From Blepharisma japonicum (taxonomy: Eukaryota > Ciliophora > Heterotrichea > Heterotrichida > Blepharismidae): a DNA stretch of 64,000 nt. The stretch covers positions 1-64,000 of the forward strand of contig CATKHK010000095.1 of assembly GCA_949751835.1 (NCBI GenBank), read 5' to 3'. Of this stretch, positions 30,846 to 41,559 are shown one piece after another; position 1 is the first letter of the stretch; the number at the start of each line of letters is the position of its first letter. Made by a program: the position numbers and the translations under genes. The notes under the pieces are model-generated. The model was not told the DNA's origin. It saw nothing but the letters and a program-made list of their open reading frames with translations, and ran no database searches.

Positions 30846-32246
30846 TTATTTTTTAGCGTGATCTGCTAAAATATTAGCGACACAGCACGCAAAAGACTTT
30901 AAGAAGTCAATTCTGAGATTTTCGTTACAGCTGTGAGCATTACTATCAGTTCCTAAGATCCCAGTAACTAAAAGCTCGGTGCGTGGGAATATTTCGGCCA
31001 GCATGCCCATTAAATGAATACTTCCTCCGACTCCGAAGTAAAGAGCATCTTTTCCGAAATATTCTTGAGAGGCTCTTTGAATGGATTCTGAGAGCCAAGG
31101 GGATAAAGGCTGAAGCCGCCATCCTTCATTAGGTTTGGCAGTTTTTATTTCAATATGAGCACCATATGGAGGGTCTCTGGTAAGCTCTTGAATAACTCTC
31201 TCTTGAGCTGCTGGGCCATTGATTCCTGGAGGAAGTCTAATTGAAAGTCTAACAGAAGTATAAGGCCTTATTAAATTTCCAGCATTTTGAAGTGTTGGAA
31301 ACCCTTCAGCCCCAACAACACATAATGTAGGCTTCCAAGTCTGATTAATTGTCTGTAAAACTCTATCTTCAGTCACTGGTTTCCCGCCTGATACCCATGA
31401 CACAGATTTTGCTTCATCAATAATAGAGGATGTAGCTGCTGCTTGTGCATAAATTTCTGGGGGAATCTGCGCATGAAGTTCTGGTAGCAAAATTTCGCCT
31501 GATTTTGAGTCTTCAATTCTGTCAAGAAGTTGACGTAAAATTCTAAAAGAATCTGGGACAACTCCTGAGCTTCCTGAGTGAACACCTTCATTGAGCAGTC
31601 TAACAGTCACATCAATTTTTAAGACACCTCTAAGGCTGTTTGTGATCCAAAAATGCTCATAATCTCCTATACCAGAATCCAAGCAAAAAGTTACTTCAGG
31701 CTCACCAATTCTGTCTTTAAGTGTAGTTAAATAGTGCTTTAAGTTGATGCTGCCACTTTCTTCTTCATTTTCTCCAATAATTACAATTCTTCCATGTGGG
31801 ATTTCTAAGGTCTGCAAGGTTTTCACTAGTAATGCAGCTGTAGGCAAGGAGTAGCCGTCATCACCTCCACCTCTTCCATATAATTTTCCATCAATAATTG
31901 CTGGCTCAGTGTTATTGGCTCCTTCAATCCAGCCTGTGAAATGTGGCTGCTTGTCCATGTGTCCATAAATCAATATTGTCCCAAGGCCAGGTTGGCTTGC
32001 TTGGACTTCTCCAAAGAGAATTGGAGCCTTTCCAGGTTCTCTAATGATTTCTTTAGTGAAATTTCTGATATTTAAGGAGTCCATATACCCAGTAATTACT
32101 GAAATGGCTTGATCCATTCTTCCATTGGTTTCCCATTCGTTATCATATAAAGGTGAAAGATTAGGAACTCTGATAAAATCCATAAGTGTCGGAATGACGC
32201 CTTCATCAATTCCTTTAAAAATCAGATTCTTCAGATTGTGAGCCAT
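30846..32246 (-). CDS. CNDP2: M20 family dipeptidase, CNDP-like
   Basis: 466 residues, no intron. M20 metallopeptidases of the carnosine dipeptidase group cleave dipeptides with two metal ions in the cytosol. Metal ligands are seen in order: I-Y-G-H-M-D-K-Q-P (H-x-D), G-R-G-G-G-D-D-G-Y-S (bridging Asp), I-G-E-N-E-E-E-S-G-S (catalytic Glu-Glu), C-L-D-S-G (Asp) and the last His near G-T-D-S-N-A-H-S. The lid/dimer domain lies between about 215 and 370, with E-G-V-H-S-G-S-S-G. Length is typical of the family (about 475). It is tail-to-tail with the PWWP-TFIIS gene, 36 bp apart. Confidence 0.93.
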   Translation of the reverse strand: MAHNLKNLIFKGIDEGVIPTLMDFIRVPNLSPLYDNEWETNGRMDQAISVITGYMDSLNIRNFTKEIIREPGKAPILFGEVQASQPGLGTILIYGHMDKQPHFTGWIEGANNTEPAIIDGKLYGRGGGDDGYSLPTAALLVKTLQTLEIPHGRIVIIGENEEESGSINLKHYLTTLKDRIGEPEVTFCLDSGIGDYEHFWITNSLRGVLKIDVTVRLLNEGVHSGSSGVVPDSFRILRQLLDRIEDSKSGEILLPELHAQIPPEIYAQAAATSSIIDEAKSVSWVSGGKPVTEDRVLQTINQTWKPTLCVVGAEGFPTLQNAGNLIRPYTSVRLSIRLPPGINGPAAQERVIQELTRDPPYGAHIEIKTAKPNEGWRLQPLSPWLSESIQRASQEYFGKDALYFGVGGSIHLMGMLAEIFPRTELLVTGILGTDSNAHSCNENLRIDFLKSFACCVANILADHAKK

Positions 32247-32532
32247 TTTATAAAAGCTTGGTTGGCAAATTCGCTTTTTAAGAACTAATTTGAATAAATT
32301 ATAAGCGAATACGGAAAGATGCCGATAAGGTTGAAAAGTATTAATATATTTTAATAATATTTTATAATAATCTGATAATTCAAATATGCAATTTTCAGTT
32401 TATAATTTATAAATTAAATGCAATACAATTGTATTTAAAGGAAATTTTTATAATTTACAAAATAAAAATTATTTTGATAGTAAAATCATGCTTAATATTG
32501 TAGAAATAAAATCAATTGGATTTAATTAAAAT

Positions 32533-33486
32533 ATGAGCGAAGAAGGAAGCTGATTTAATACAAAACTTAGTTCTTTTACTGAATTTCTAGCAGAAGGAGC
32601 TAAGAAAACCAGAAGAGCTTTTAATTATGTGACTGATGGCATCGTGAACTATGGGAAGTGCTTTATGTGCAAGGAAGAAGCTGACTGCAATATCCCTTGC
32701 GGCCATATTCTCTGCCATAGGTGTTTAAATTTCTACATAGAGAGCCAAGGGATCCCAAACCCAGAATTCGTGCTTTGCTATATTTGTCAAAAACCGATCC
32801 CACTCGAAAATATTCCAATTGACTACGAAGTCAGCCCTTATGAAGAAGAAAAATTTCCTGTTTACGAGTCTGGAAGTCCGGCAAATCTTAAAAAGTGGAG
32901 CATGAATCAAGAAGCGGAAAAATTCACTATATATGAAGAGCCAGAAGAGGCAAAATTACCTATATTCGAAGAACGAGAAGAGTCAAAATACATGATAGCA
33001 GAAGAGCCAGAAGTAAAAAAGTCTAAAGGTGTATTCACTCTTATTGTACTTGGTTCAAGCTCAAGCTCCAGTGAAGAAGAGGAAGAGTCTGAGGAAATAA
33101 AGCCTTTCCCAATAGATGAAATTAGAATTAAGGAATGCCCATTTTGTGATTGGAGTTTGGAGATACCCACCTCTTCTAGATATGAAGTTTGTAAAAATAT
33201 AGAGTGCAATAGAACTTTTTGCCCTCAATGCAATCAAATACCTCATAGTGGCAAACCTTGCAGTAAAAAAGATTCAGAACGGAAAGTAGTGGCATCTTAT
33301 GATCCAAGATGTCCAGGCTGCTTAGCTGAATTTATAAAAGAAGAAGGCTGCAACTTTTTATGGTGCCCAAATGAGTGCTCAAAAACCTGTTTCTGCTTAA
33401 TTTGTGAAACTTATATAGCAAGATGTGAATATTTTACTCATTATACAAAAACAGGTCCATTTGGAGATTCTTGCAATGGTAATTAA
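32533..33486 (+). CDS. RBR-type E3 ubiquitin ligase with split RING1
   Basis: 317 residues; TGA in the seventh codon is Trp (E-G-S-W-F-N). RING1 lies at about residues 38-85 (C-F-M-C-K-E-E...C-G-H-I-L-C-H-R-C...C-Y-I-C). An acidic linker of about 110 residues with repeated E-E-x-x-K and a run of Ser follows (S-S-S-S-S-E-E-E-E-E). An IBR-like segment (C-P-F-C-D-W...C-K-N-I-E-C-N-R-T-F-C-P-Q-C) and a RING2-like segment (C-P-G-C-L-A-E-F-I-K-E-E-G-C-N-F-L-W-C) come last. The Cys of E-G-C-N matches the catalytic Cys of parkin/HOIP RING2, so a thioester mechanism is plausible. The normal RBR spacing between RING1 and IBR is short; here it is stretched. Moderate certainty on RBR, high on zinc-binding ligase-like protein. 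Confidence 0.8.
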
Positions 33487-33497
33487 CTATATCAAAA

Positions 33498-35888
33498 TTA
33501 TATTAAAAAATTTTTTGGAGGGTCAATAATCATAAGTTTTCTTCTTTCTTTAAACGGAGAAATAGTCACTAATTTAAGCGATCTATTAGATTTAGAAATC
33601 CCTTGAGGATTATCTCTGATAGATCTTTGGAGACTTCTAGAGCTGTTAATCCTATTAGAATAATGAGAAAAGGAAGTTTGTGTATGATTTCCGTCATCAG
33701 TTTTTGGCTTGGTAGGGATTCTGTATTCTAAATAATCTTTTATTAAATAGCTTTTAGCGACTACTGCTACTTTTCTAATCTCTGGGGTTGAAGGCTTTTT
33801 TTGAATCGTCGTTTTTGAATACGAAGTTCTGCGCATTGGGCTTTCTCTATTATATTTCATTCCAAGCTCTGGCGATTTGCAATACCTAGTATCCCTTGTA
33901 ATTTTTTGAGTTTTTGCTAAAAGTGGATGCGGCTTTTTGAATTTATTCATTTTTGATATCAAAAATTTTTGTTTTTTGTCGTCAATATCTGAGTCTCCAG
34001 AGTCTTCACTTAAACTTCCTTCATCTAAATCTACAAACAATTCTCTAAAATCTTCTTCATTTATATTTTGTAGAGAATTTAGGATCGTAAATTCATCTTC
34101 TTCAGCTTCAACTTCCTGTACAATTTCTTGAACAATTACTTCTTGATGGTGCTTTTGCTGTTTTTGTAAATTATTTACAATGATATCCATTTTTTTCTTA
34201 AAAAGTCCTTGAGTTCTAAACATAAGCAGCTGCCTACACAAATCCCTCCCTAAGCTCTGCAAATGGTCAATGTTCATATGTGTATCATCACTTTCTTCTT
34301 CCTCGCTAGCTTTCAACATATCTTTATTATCAGGCCCAAAAAAAGAAGCTTCTAATGTGTAGCTGTTCACGATCCCGAATTCTTTATAAACGACTACTCG
34401 AGCTGCACCTTGTTTAAACCTCTCTGTCCTAAACTTGGTTCCTTGAAAAGAAAACAGCTTATTGGTTTTTGATAAAAAATAAGGAATCATACTCATAAGG
34501 ACTTTTTTCTTTTTGCTTTGGTTAGGGGAACAAGCATACATAAAGACGTTCTTTTTAAGGGAATGGCCATGCATGTCACAATACATGACAATTTCGTGGG
34601 ATTTATTGAATTTTTCTATCATTTTTTTAGTGTAAAATATAGTAGGATGCATTATTTCATCAGGATTTTTTCATCGGCGATTCAAATCAATCCCTAACAA
34701 AGAGCATCGACAATTTCCATATATAACCCCATCAGGATTCAGCATTGGGACTATCCTAAAAATAAAATTTTTTCTCAAAATTCTAGCATCTTTGGTATCA
34801 CTTAACAGAAAATCAATAGCTCCCTGCATCATATAGCTTGAATTAGTTTCCCCTGGGTGAGCCCTGCCTGTCAATATGACTCCTTTCTTGCGGGAATGTT
34901 CATTCACTAACTATAGATATACCTTACATTTTAATTTCTCCTTACCATTATATTTCATGGTATTGTACATGTATTTTTGCTTTGCAGGCAAAAAATCAAG
35001 GGAAGGATATGTACAAACGTTGCTGGTTATAGTCAAAATTGGGCAAGAATTATCACCTAAGGTTTTACAAAGGGATTCAATCCTTAGAATTTTTTCGTGA
35101 GTTTTAAAGCTTCCTAGGTATGCCAATAGGTGGTTATATGTGTATGGGTAACAGTAAGCAAAAAAAACTTGGTCATTAGGATGTTCAAATTTATAAGAAA
35201 ATGTTAAGGTATAGTAAAATACAGGTTTATTTGGGGTAGATATAGGTCTTTGAAAGGAATTTTGATAATATGATACATTATAGCCAGCCCTTTTTCATCC
35301 ACCTCCATCTCTGCGAGACTTTACAAGTGGTAGCATCCCACCGTTATATAGTGAGTCGAATTTCATTAAATTGACAATATTAAATCTGATATTTTCATCA
35401 GCTTTATTATTTTCAACCGCAAAATAGTATCATTGAGTATACCCTTCAGTTTCTGTATCAAATTCTAACAATAAATTATATTCATTTTCACTAACTCTTA
35501 TAGCCTTCCTTAAGTTTCCACCTTCGAATTTTGACTCAAATTTCAGTGAGTCTTGAGGAATAACTAATGTATATTCGCATGGAATTGTTTTATTTGACGT
35601 ATAATTCCGCATATTCAAATATTGGATTCTATCTGATTAGGGTTTACCGTATTCATAATTTTTTTCTACTTTTTTATTCTTATATTCCGGTAACGACTCT
35701 CTAGCTACAAATTTATTAGTTTCTTCATATAATATTTCGTCTGATCTTCGTGAATGAGAATCAAAGACCAGAATCCCATTTGCCTCATATCGAAACAGAT
35801 GGTATCTAGAACTTCCTGGCCTTATTTCGTTGAATTCGTCATTGTCAAACTTCCATTCTTGGCTAGAATGCTGGGTAGTTGTACTCAT
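33498..35888 (-). CDS. Cytosolic carboxypeptidase (M14 CCP/AGBL)
   Basis: About 787 residues from ATG 35886-35888. A 15-nt intron lies at 35633-35647. A second interruption near 34911 contains an in-frame TAG and needs an intron of 12 nt (34911-34922) or 21 nt (34907-34927). The N-terminal CCP beta-domain has [16 protein letters not shown] and Y-T-Y-N-H-L-L. The catalytic domain has zinc ligands in A-H-P-G-E-T-N-S-S and D-M-H-G-H-S, substrate-binding L-N-P-D-G-V and D-L-N-R-R-W, and the catalytic Glu in N-S-Y-T-L-E-A-S. CCPs trim glutamate from tubulin tails. G-N-C-R-C-S-L-L-G is closest to the AGBL4 kind. The last 250 residues are a polar extension. Tubulin deglutamylation fits a heavily ciliated cell. 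Confidence 0.88.
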
Positions 35889-35918
35889 TTTATTATTTGG
35901 ACGATAAAAATACCAAAA
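35889..35918. promoter_or_regulatory. 30-bp divergent intergenic region
   Basis: Only 30 bases, mostly A and T, separate the ATG of the carboxypeptidase (reverse) from that of the Nudix-ankyrin gene (forward). Both 5' leaders and start signals must fit here or overlap the opposite coding region. The two genes may share control; no motif is recognised. Confidence 0.5.
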
Positions 35919-36896
35919 ATGTCAGACCGAATCCCTTTTCAAACTCATGGGTTTTCTTTAGTTGTTTGTAGAAATTTTGATGGACGATGACTTGCAGTAA
36001 AAGAAACAAGGAATCGTGGATGGTGACTGCCAGCTGGACTAGTAGATCAAGGCGAAACATTTATAAATGCAGCATATAGAGAAGTGCATGAAGAAGCTGG
36101 GGTAGATGTAGAAATCAAAGGAATCCTCAGGGTTGAGCATTCAGTTTATGGCCCTGCACATGCAAGAATGAGGGTCATTTTTTTTGCTGTCCCAACTGAC
36201 CCAAGCCAGTTTCCTAAACAAATTCCTGACAAAGAAAGCGAAGAAGCCAAATGGGTTACAATTGATGAATTAAGAAAAATTGCAAGGATCCCACCTGGGC
36301 TGAGAGGGCCTGAATTATATGAATGAGGAAATTATATAGAAAAAGGAGGAATTATAGCACCATTAAGCTTTTTGTGCAGAGAAGATGAACAAACTCCATC
36401 CCCGCAGATTGCGTATTTTAGGCTTTATGAGCCGATATCTCCAAAGCCAGATCCTGGAATTTTAATAGAAGCTGTTGAGAAGCGAGATATAGAAGAAGTG
36501 AGAAAATGTCTGCTTTTAGGTACAGAAATTAATATTCCTATAAACGAAAAACTGTGATCTCCTTTACATTTAGCTTGCCATTTAAACCATGAAGAAATCG
36601 TATATTTGCTGCTGATGAGTGGAGCTGATATTACTATGGTAACCCATAAATCAAGAAATATTATACATTTCGCTGCACAAAGCACTCATCAAATTCTTTC
36701 AATGGTGCTGGTAAAGGCTTCTAAATGTGTAAGCAAAATGGAGATTATTAATCACCAAGATCTTGTAGGGGATACTCCTTTGCATTTTGCAGCTGCTATG
36801 TCTGGGAGATCTAAAATGTGGAAAGAGCTAGTTACACATGGAGCGGATCCAGAACTGAGGAATAATTCAGGGTTGAGTCCGACGGATATGTTGTAA
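35919..36896 (+). CDS. Nudix hydrolase with C-terminal ankyrin repeats
   Basis: 325 residues with several TGA Trp codons, including the second Trp of G-W-W-L-P-A-G. The Nudix box is complete: G-L-V-D-Q-G-E-T-F-I-N-A-A-Y-R-E-V-H-E-E-A-G-V fits G-x5-E-x7-R-E-U-x-E-E-x-G-U (residues about 40-62). The domain resembles NUDT18-type nucleotide hydrolases. From residue about 180, three ankyrin-like units follow (W-S-P-L-H-L-A-C-H...I-V-Y-L-L-L-M-S-G-A-D, G-D-T-P-L-H-F-A-A-A...L-V-T-H-G-A-D-P). NUDT12 combines the same domains in the opposite order. It probably hydrolyses a nucleoside-diphosphate compound; substrate unknown. Confidence 0.88.
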
Positions 36897-37402
36897 ATAA
36901 ATTAATTTAATTTAAGCCAAAAAATGCTGCAGAATTATTTTTGAGTCAAAATTTTTTAAGTAAAAGGATTATTAAAAATTAATGATAAAGGCAAGGTATT
37001 TTATAAATATAAATTTTGGATGAGGATTCTGTATAAAATATTATCTACTATGCAATTTAAGGTTAATTAAAGATGTTGGTAAAATGCAAGATATTCTAAT
37101 CATGTCAGAAAATAAATAAATTTTCTGAAATTTAGGAATTTTTGTTTATAATTAAGATTAATTTCAGCATTGTTTAGCTACCTATCAATAAGCATATCTA
37201 AAACCTTAAAGAATTAAGACCATCTAAATTTTTATTTTCTTTCAAAAAAATTTCTATCATTTTTCTTAATCTGAATTCCCTATCAATCCTCGTCCTCTCT
37301 TCATCCAATTTATAAATCATTACCTTCTAAATCCCCTCACAAATTTAAGATATCCATTATCAGTCCAAAATTTTCAGCGACTTTTTTAATGGATATAATA
37401 AA
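36897..37402. other. Spacer upstream of MDH with a 9-bp perfect hairpin
   Basis: At 37105-37128 TCAGAAAAT and ATTTTCTGA form a perfect inverted repeat around a 6-base AT loop. Bases 37230-37330 are pyrimidine-rich on the plus strand and lie just before the highly biased MDH gene. No open frame of note. Confidence 0.45.
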
Positions 37403-38380
37403 ATGGAAGGTGGTGCAGTCAAAGTTGTTGTGACAGGAGCAGCAGGACAAATAGGGTACTCAATTCTCCCAATGATCTGTTCAGGTCATATGCTTGGTGC
37501 TAATACCCACATTGATCTTGGTCTTCTCGATATTCCTCAATGTGAAGAAGCCCTCAGAGGAGTTGTCATGGAGCTTCAAGACTGCTCATACCCTCTCATT
37601 ACTCAAATCAGACACGGCTCAGATCCACGTGAAATCTTACGTGATGCTGACATCATCATCTTCTTAGGAGGATTCCCAAGAAAAGCAGGGATGGAAAGAA
37701 AAGAACTTCTCCAAAGAAACTGCAACATTTTCAAAGAGCAAGGCGCAGCTCTCAATGAAGTCGGAAAGCAGACCACTCTCTGTTTGGTTGTTGCAAACCC
37801 AGCAAACACCAACTGCTTAATCTTGTCTCACTTTGCTCCAAATATTCCTCGCAAGAATTTCTCAGCCATGACAAGACTCGATCATAACAGATCAATGCAT
37901 CAAATTGCCGCTAGAGCTGGAGTCCATAGCAGCGCTGTCAAAAATGTGATTATTTGGGGAAACCACAGCTCTACTCAATACCCAGATGTTAACCACGGAA
38001 CTGTCAATGGACATCCAATCAAGCAAACTCTTAATGATGACGCATGGCTTCATGGAGACTTTATCACTACAGTCCAAAGAAGAGGAGCAGCTATTATTGA
38101 AGCTAGAAAATTATCTAGCGCAATGAGCGCTGCAAAGGCTGCAGTTGACCATGTCAGGACCTGGGTACAAGGAACCCCAGAAGGCGAACACGTGTCAATG
38201 GCTGTTCTCAGTGACGGCTCCTATGGAATTGATGAAGGACTTTGTTACTCATACCCAGTTACCTGTGCTAATAAAGAGTGGCACGTTGTCCAAGGCCTAC
38301 ATATTGACGAATTCTCTAGAGAGAAGATGGATCTCACCAAGAGAGAACTTATTGAAGAAAGAGACGAAGCTCTTAGTTAA
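37403..38380 (+). CDS. MDH1: Malate dehydrogenase, cytosolic type
   Basis: 325 residues, no intron. It converts malate and NAD to oxaloacetate and NADH. The Rossmann start is V-V-V-T-G-A-A-G-Q-I-G-Y-S, then G-G-F-P-R-K-A-G-M-E-R-K-E-L-L (mobile loop with substrate Arg), V-A-N-P-A-N-T-N, T-R-L-D-H-N-R, and the active His in I-I-W-G-N-H-S-S-T-Q-Y-P-D. This set is diagnostic of the cytosolic/chloroplast group of MDH. Codon use is distinct: many C-ending and CTC codons, and only TGG for Trp, whereas neighbours use A/T-ending codons and some TGA. That points to high expression. The end is E-E-R-D-E-A-L-S. Confidence 0.96.
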   Translation: MEGGAVKVVVTGAAGQIGYSILPMICSGHMLGANTHIDLGLLDIPQCEEALRGVVMELQDCSYPLITQIRHGSDPREILRDADIIIFLGGFPRKAGMERKELLQRNCNIFKEQGAALNEVGKQTTLCLVVANPANTNCLILSHFAPNIPRKNFSAMTRLDHNRSMHQIAARAGVHSSAVKNVIIWGNHSSTQYPDVNHGTVNGHPIKQTLNDDAWLHGDFITTVQRRGAAIIEARKLSSAMSAAKAAVDHVRTWVQGTPEGEHVSMAVLSDGSYGIDEGLCYSYPVTCANKEWHVVQGLHIDEFSREKMDLTKRELIEERDEALS

Positions 38381-38422
38381 ATCTAATTAAGGACAGATTT
38401 ATATAAGAATTACCATAATGAC

Positions 38423-39988
38423 CTAAATTAAAAGATTAAACTGACTATCACTCGCTCTCAGCTGCTTTTCCATATAAAGCGCTTGCAGGGCTAACATCTG
38501 CTTCATCACCACGTCTAGCTTGCAGACTGCAAGCTCGCTAAGATTGATTATATTCCTATTCACCACGTCTGCTGTGATTTCTCTTTGTGAAGGCATTAAT
38601 AAGTACCCTAAAACACTTTCTTCTGGCTTGTTATAGCATAAAAGTCCTATGATTTCCCATACAAAAACAGTTAAATCTACATCTTTTCGGCAAAAAACTG
38701 TTTTTTCTCTGAAACTTGCGAGGTATTTTTTGGCGTAATCTAAAGCAGTGTATGGCTCGCCTTTTTTAATTATTTCGATAAATTCTTGGACGTGAAGGCT
38801 TATAATGCATTCTTCATTTGACTCAAGAGCAGGATAGCTCATTACTATGAGGTCTCGAGCTTCTCTGATTAAGCCTTGCATAATTAATTGACGGATTTCT
38901 GAGCGGATTTTAGTTTCTTCTAAATTCTCAAGGGGGGGTTCAGGAATTTCAGGCTCTTCTATGACTGTTTCATTGTTTTTCATGTAGAGGCTTGATAAGT
39001 CTATGCTATTGCAACGGTCAAGGCTAAAGGTATCAGACATAGAATTTTGTCGAGAACCAAATGGGCTTGTGAGAGGAACTTTTATAGGGCTGACTGGCTC
39101 GACGTTTTGCATTATTTGTCTTAAGCACTCTTCACAGATTTTTTGGGCTTTTTCACACTTTTCACATTCAGGGTTTATATCAATTGACCCAACTTTTTCT
39201 GAAACCCTTCCTGAGTAACTTCGCTGTTTGCTTAAAGAAACTGGCTCAGCTGCTAGTGGTTTTGGGTTTAAATTTGGGAAATTTAGCAAGGTTTGGTAGT
39301 AGCCATTGTATTTCAAATAATCGTATACGAGTTCATGCAATTCAGAACTTGATATATTTTCAGATAAAACTTCATTGTCTATTCTTGTCGCTTCTTTTAC
39401 AGACAAAGAGTCTACATCATAAGTAAAAGGTCCAGAAAAATTAAATGTGACAGATTCTTGTGGAGTTAATAGCGCCACAGCAGGATAATACTCAATAGGC
39501 TCAATCCCTCTAAATGCACTACCTAAAAATAGCCCATTTTTGGTAAAAAAAATTTCTTGTGTGTCGAAAATAATTCCACATCCGATAACGTCGCCGCTGG
39601 CAAATTTTGGGCAGAAATCTCGACCTTGGGTTGAATTATGGTACACTTTTCCATCAGCTTTTATTCCGTAGGATCGCTTTGAGGCTCCTGGGTATTTGCT
39701 GAGTTGAAAAGATTCGTCTATAAGACCGACATAAAGAGTAGGTCTTTGCAATGTAATATTTATTTTCACTTCAAAATAGTAAACTGGAGAGGTGGGGGAA
39801 AGAGGTCGAATAGAATGGCTGCCCCTCACACACTATATAAGGCTTACAGCTATGTCTGCTAAATTTTGGCCTTTTCCTGTGTAAGTCACTGTCAGCCTGT
39901 CTTGATGGATTTTTACATTTGTGCTGTTTTGAAGGTGAAGGCATGGAAGCTCTTCAGATTTGTTGGGTTGATGCACTTGGAAAAACAT
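38423..39988 (-). CDS. RANBP9: RANBP9/Gid1-like SPRY-LisH-CTLH protein
   Basis: Exons 39988-39848 and 39832-38423 (15-nt intron 39833-39847); 516 residues. The N-terminal SPRY domain covers about 35-180 (Y-Y-F-E-V-K-I, V-G-L-I-D, S-Y-G-I-K-A-D-G-K-V-Y, G-D-V-I-G-C-G-I). LisH is at about 205-230 (L-H-E-L-V-Y-D-Y-L-K-Y-N-G-Y). A C-x2-C-x6-C-x2-C cluster (C-E-K-C...C-E-E-C) sits in the linker. CTLH begins I-R-S-E-I-R-Q-L-I-M-Q-G, and a CRA region ends the protein. This is the layout of RANBP9/10 and yeast Gid1/Vid30, the substrate-side scaffold of the CTLH/GID ubiquitin ligase. Without the short first exon the start is lost. Confidence 0.92.
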
Positions 39989-40371
39989 TTTAGATTTGTA
40001 ATTATTATATTAATGTGATATTTAATAAGTTTTTATATAAGAAATAGGGATCTCTACATTTAAAGATATTTTAAATTATGAAGTTATATGTAGAAAACTA
40101 AAATTATTAAAAATTTTATTTTTATTATTTTTTGCTGAAATAATTCAATTTTCTTTGAAATTCTAGTCTGTTAGCCTTAGATTTTAAATGTAGTCTTAGG
40201 TATTTTAAATCAATAAAATATTTTATATTTAAGCAATTAAGATCAGATTATTATCAAAGATTATGGAAAAATGAAAACATCAGTAATAAATAGTAACTTA
40301 TCCCTATTATAATCTAAAAAATAAGTATAAATTAATTTTTATAGTAAAGCACAAACAAAAATAGTGTAGAT
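39989..40371. other. AT-rich spacer, no gene seen
   Basis: Very AT-rich, stops in every frame, no repeat noticed. It separates the start of the RANBP9-like gene from the end of the next reverse-strand gene. Confidence 0.5.
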
Positions 40372-41559
40372 CTAATTATTTTGACGTTTACTGCTAGCTA
40401 GTCCTTTCCAAGCTGAGAAAATCATTCTCATCACCATGTTTCCTGTAAACCCATGGCTCCTAACTTTTGTTATATAATTTCTATGTTTTCTCAAAGAAGT
40501 CAAGCACGGTTCTTTGGTAGTTTTAGGCTTTAAATTTTCATTTTTCTTAAAATCATCTCTGAACTTAAAGAACAGTTTCTCAATATTTTTTTCTTTTATA
40601 TCTGGCTTTAAATCTACTGATCTTCTGAGATCTCTATTTGAGTATCTGTCAGACTCTACTGGGATTAAGGTAGATCCTCCTCCAAATCTGGGGCTTTGCA
40701 GCACATAAGTTCCTCCTGAAAGCGTTCTATAATGTTTTTTATCATTAGATAGCACTGAACCTAAGTTTTTTGCTTTTTCGCAAAATTCCTGTGAGAATTT
40801 TTTTATTTCACTTATAGCTTGGTAGCCTTCTTTTTTCTTATTATTCAAGTTTTTATTTTGTAATGGGCTGGGCTCTTGTGATATAGCTCTATGAGAATAG
40901 CTTGGCGCTATTTTTTTGGGGGACACTCTAATTCTACTTGTAGATTTGGAATCCCTTGGAGAGCAGCTTTGATGTGAAGCTAGCGCAGAATTAATATCAA
41001 GGGCTATATTAATATTGGTGCGCGCAGCCCCTTTTTTAAAAAATTGTTTTTGTGAATAAGAATGTACATGCCCTCTATTATTGTTTCTATTATCTTCAAA
41101 CTCAGATCCTGAAGTATCGCATGATAACGGAGTATTTCCTCTTGAGTGCTTAGGCAATGTTATAATCACATTATATATTTCTTTACAAGAGTCGGTAATT
41201 TGAAGGAACAGGTTTCTAAGCTTGTCTGTTAAAGACAATCCATGATATGCAGCAATCGCTATATATTTCAAGCTTTGCTCGAAATTTTGATAGGTAAGCG
41301 AGCTACGGGAATTCTGATATTGTGTTACACGGGTGACCACGCGCTTTATGTCAAGCATAGATATAAGGTCCTAGGTTAAAATTACAGGAAAAATCTGAGT
41401 GTGCTTGCAAAATTTGCAAAACTCAGAAAACGATATTTTGTTGTCCTGAGGGCTGTGCTGAGAAAAGATTGACTTTAAATTAGAACGGTTTGCGACAAAT
41501 AAAGCTTCGGGGTCTGCAGAGTGGGAGGGTTCATGGATATTTGACTTGGAAAGATGCAT
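40372..41559 (-). CDS. Uncharacterised protein with EF-hand-like N-terminal domain
   Basis: Exons 41559-41386 and 41370-40372 (15-nt intron 41371-41385); 390 residues. The first 110 residues form a helical pair with a remnant EF-hand look: L-K-S-I-F-S-Q-H-S-P-Q-D-N-K-I-S-F-S-E-F, then F-C-K-H-T-Q-I-F-P-D-L-I-S, and L-T-Y-Q-N-F-E-Q-S-L-K-Y-I-A. This resembles the single-domain start of many ciliate cytoskeletal proteins. The remainder is Ser/Arg/Lys-rich and disordered. The end has N-M-V-M-R-M-I-F-S-A-W-K-G-L. Function unknown. Confidence 0.78.

Noticed and set aside
34907-34922. 16-nt intron (GTATATCTATAGTTAG) in the carboxypeptidase gene
   Set aside because: Its length fits the local rule, but it would shift the frame relative to the conserved catalytic domain, so 12 nt or 21 nt (or read-through) must be considered instead.
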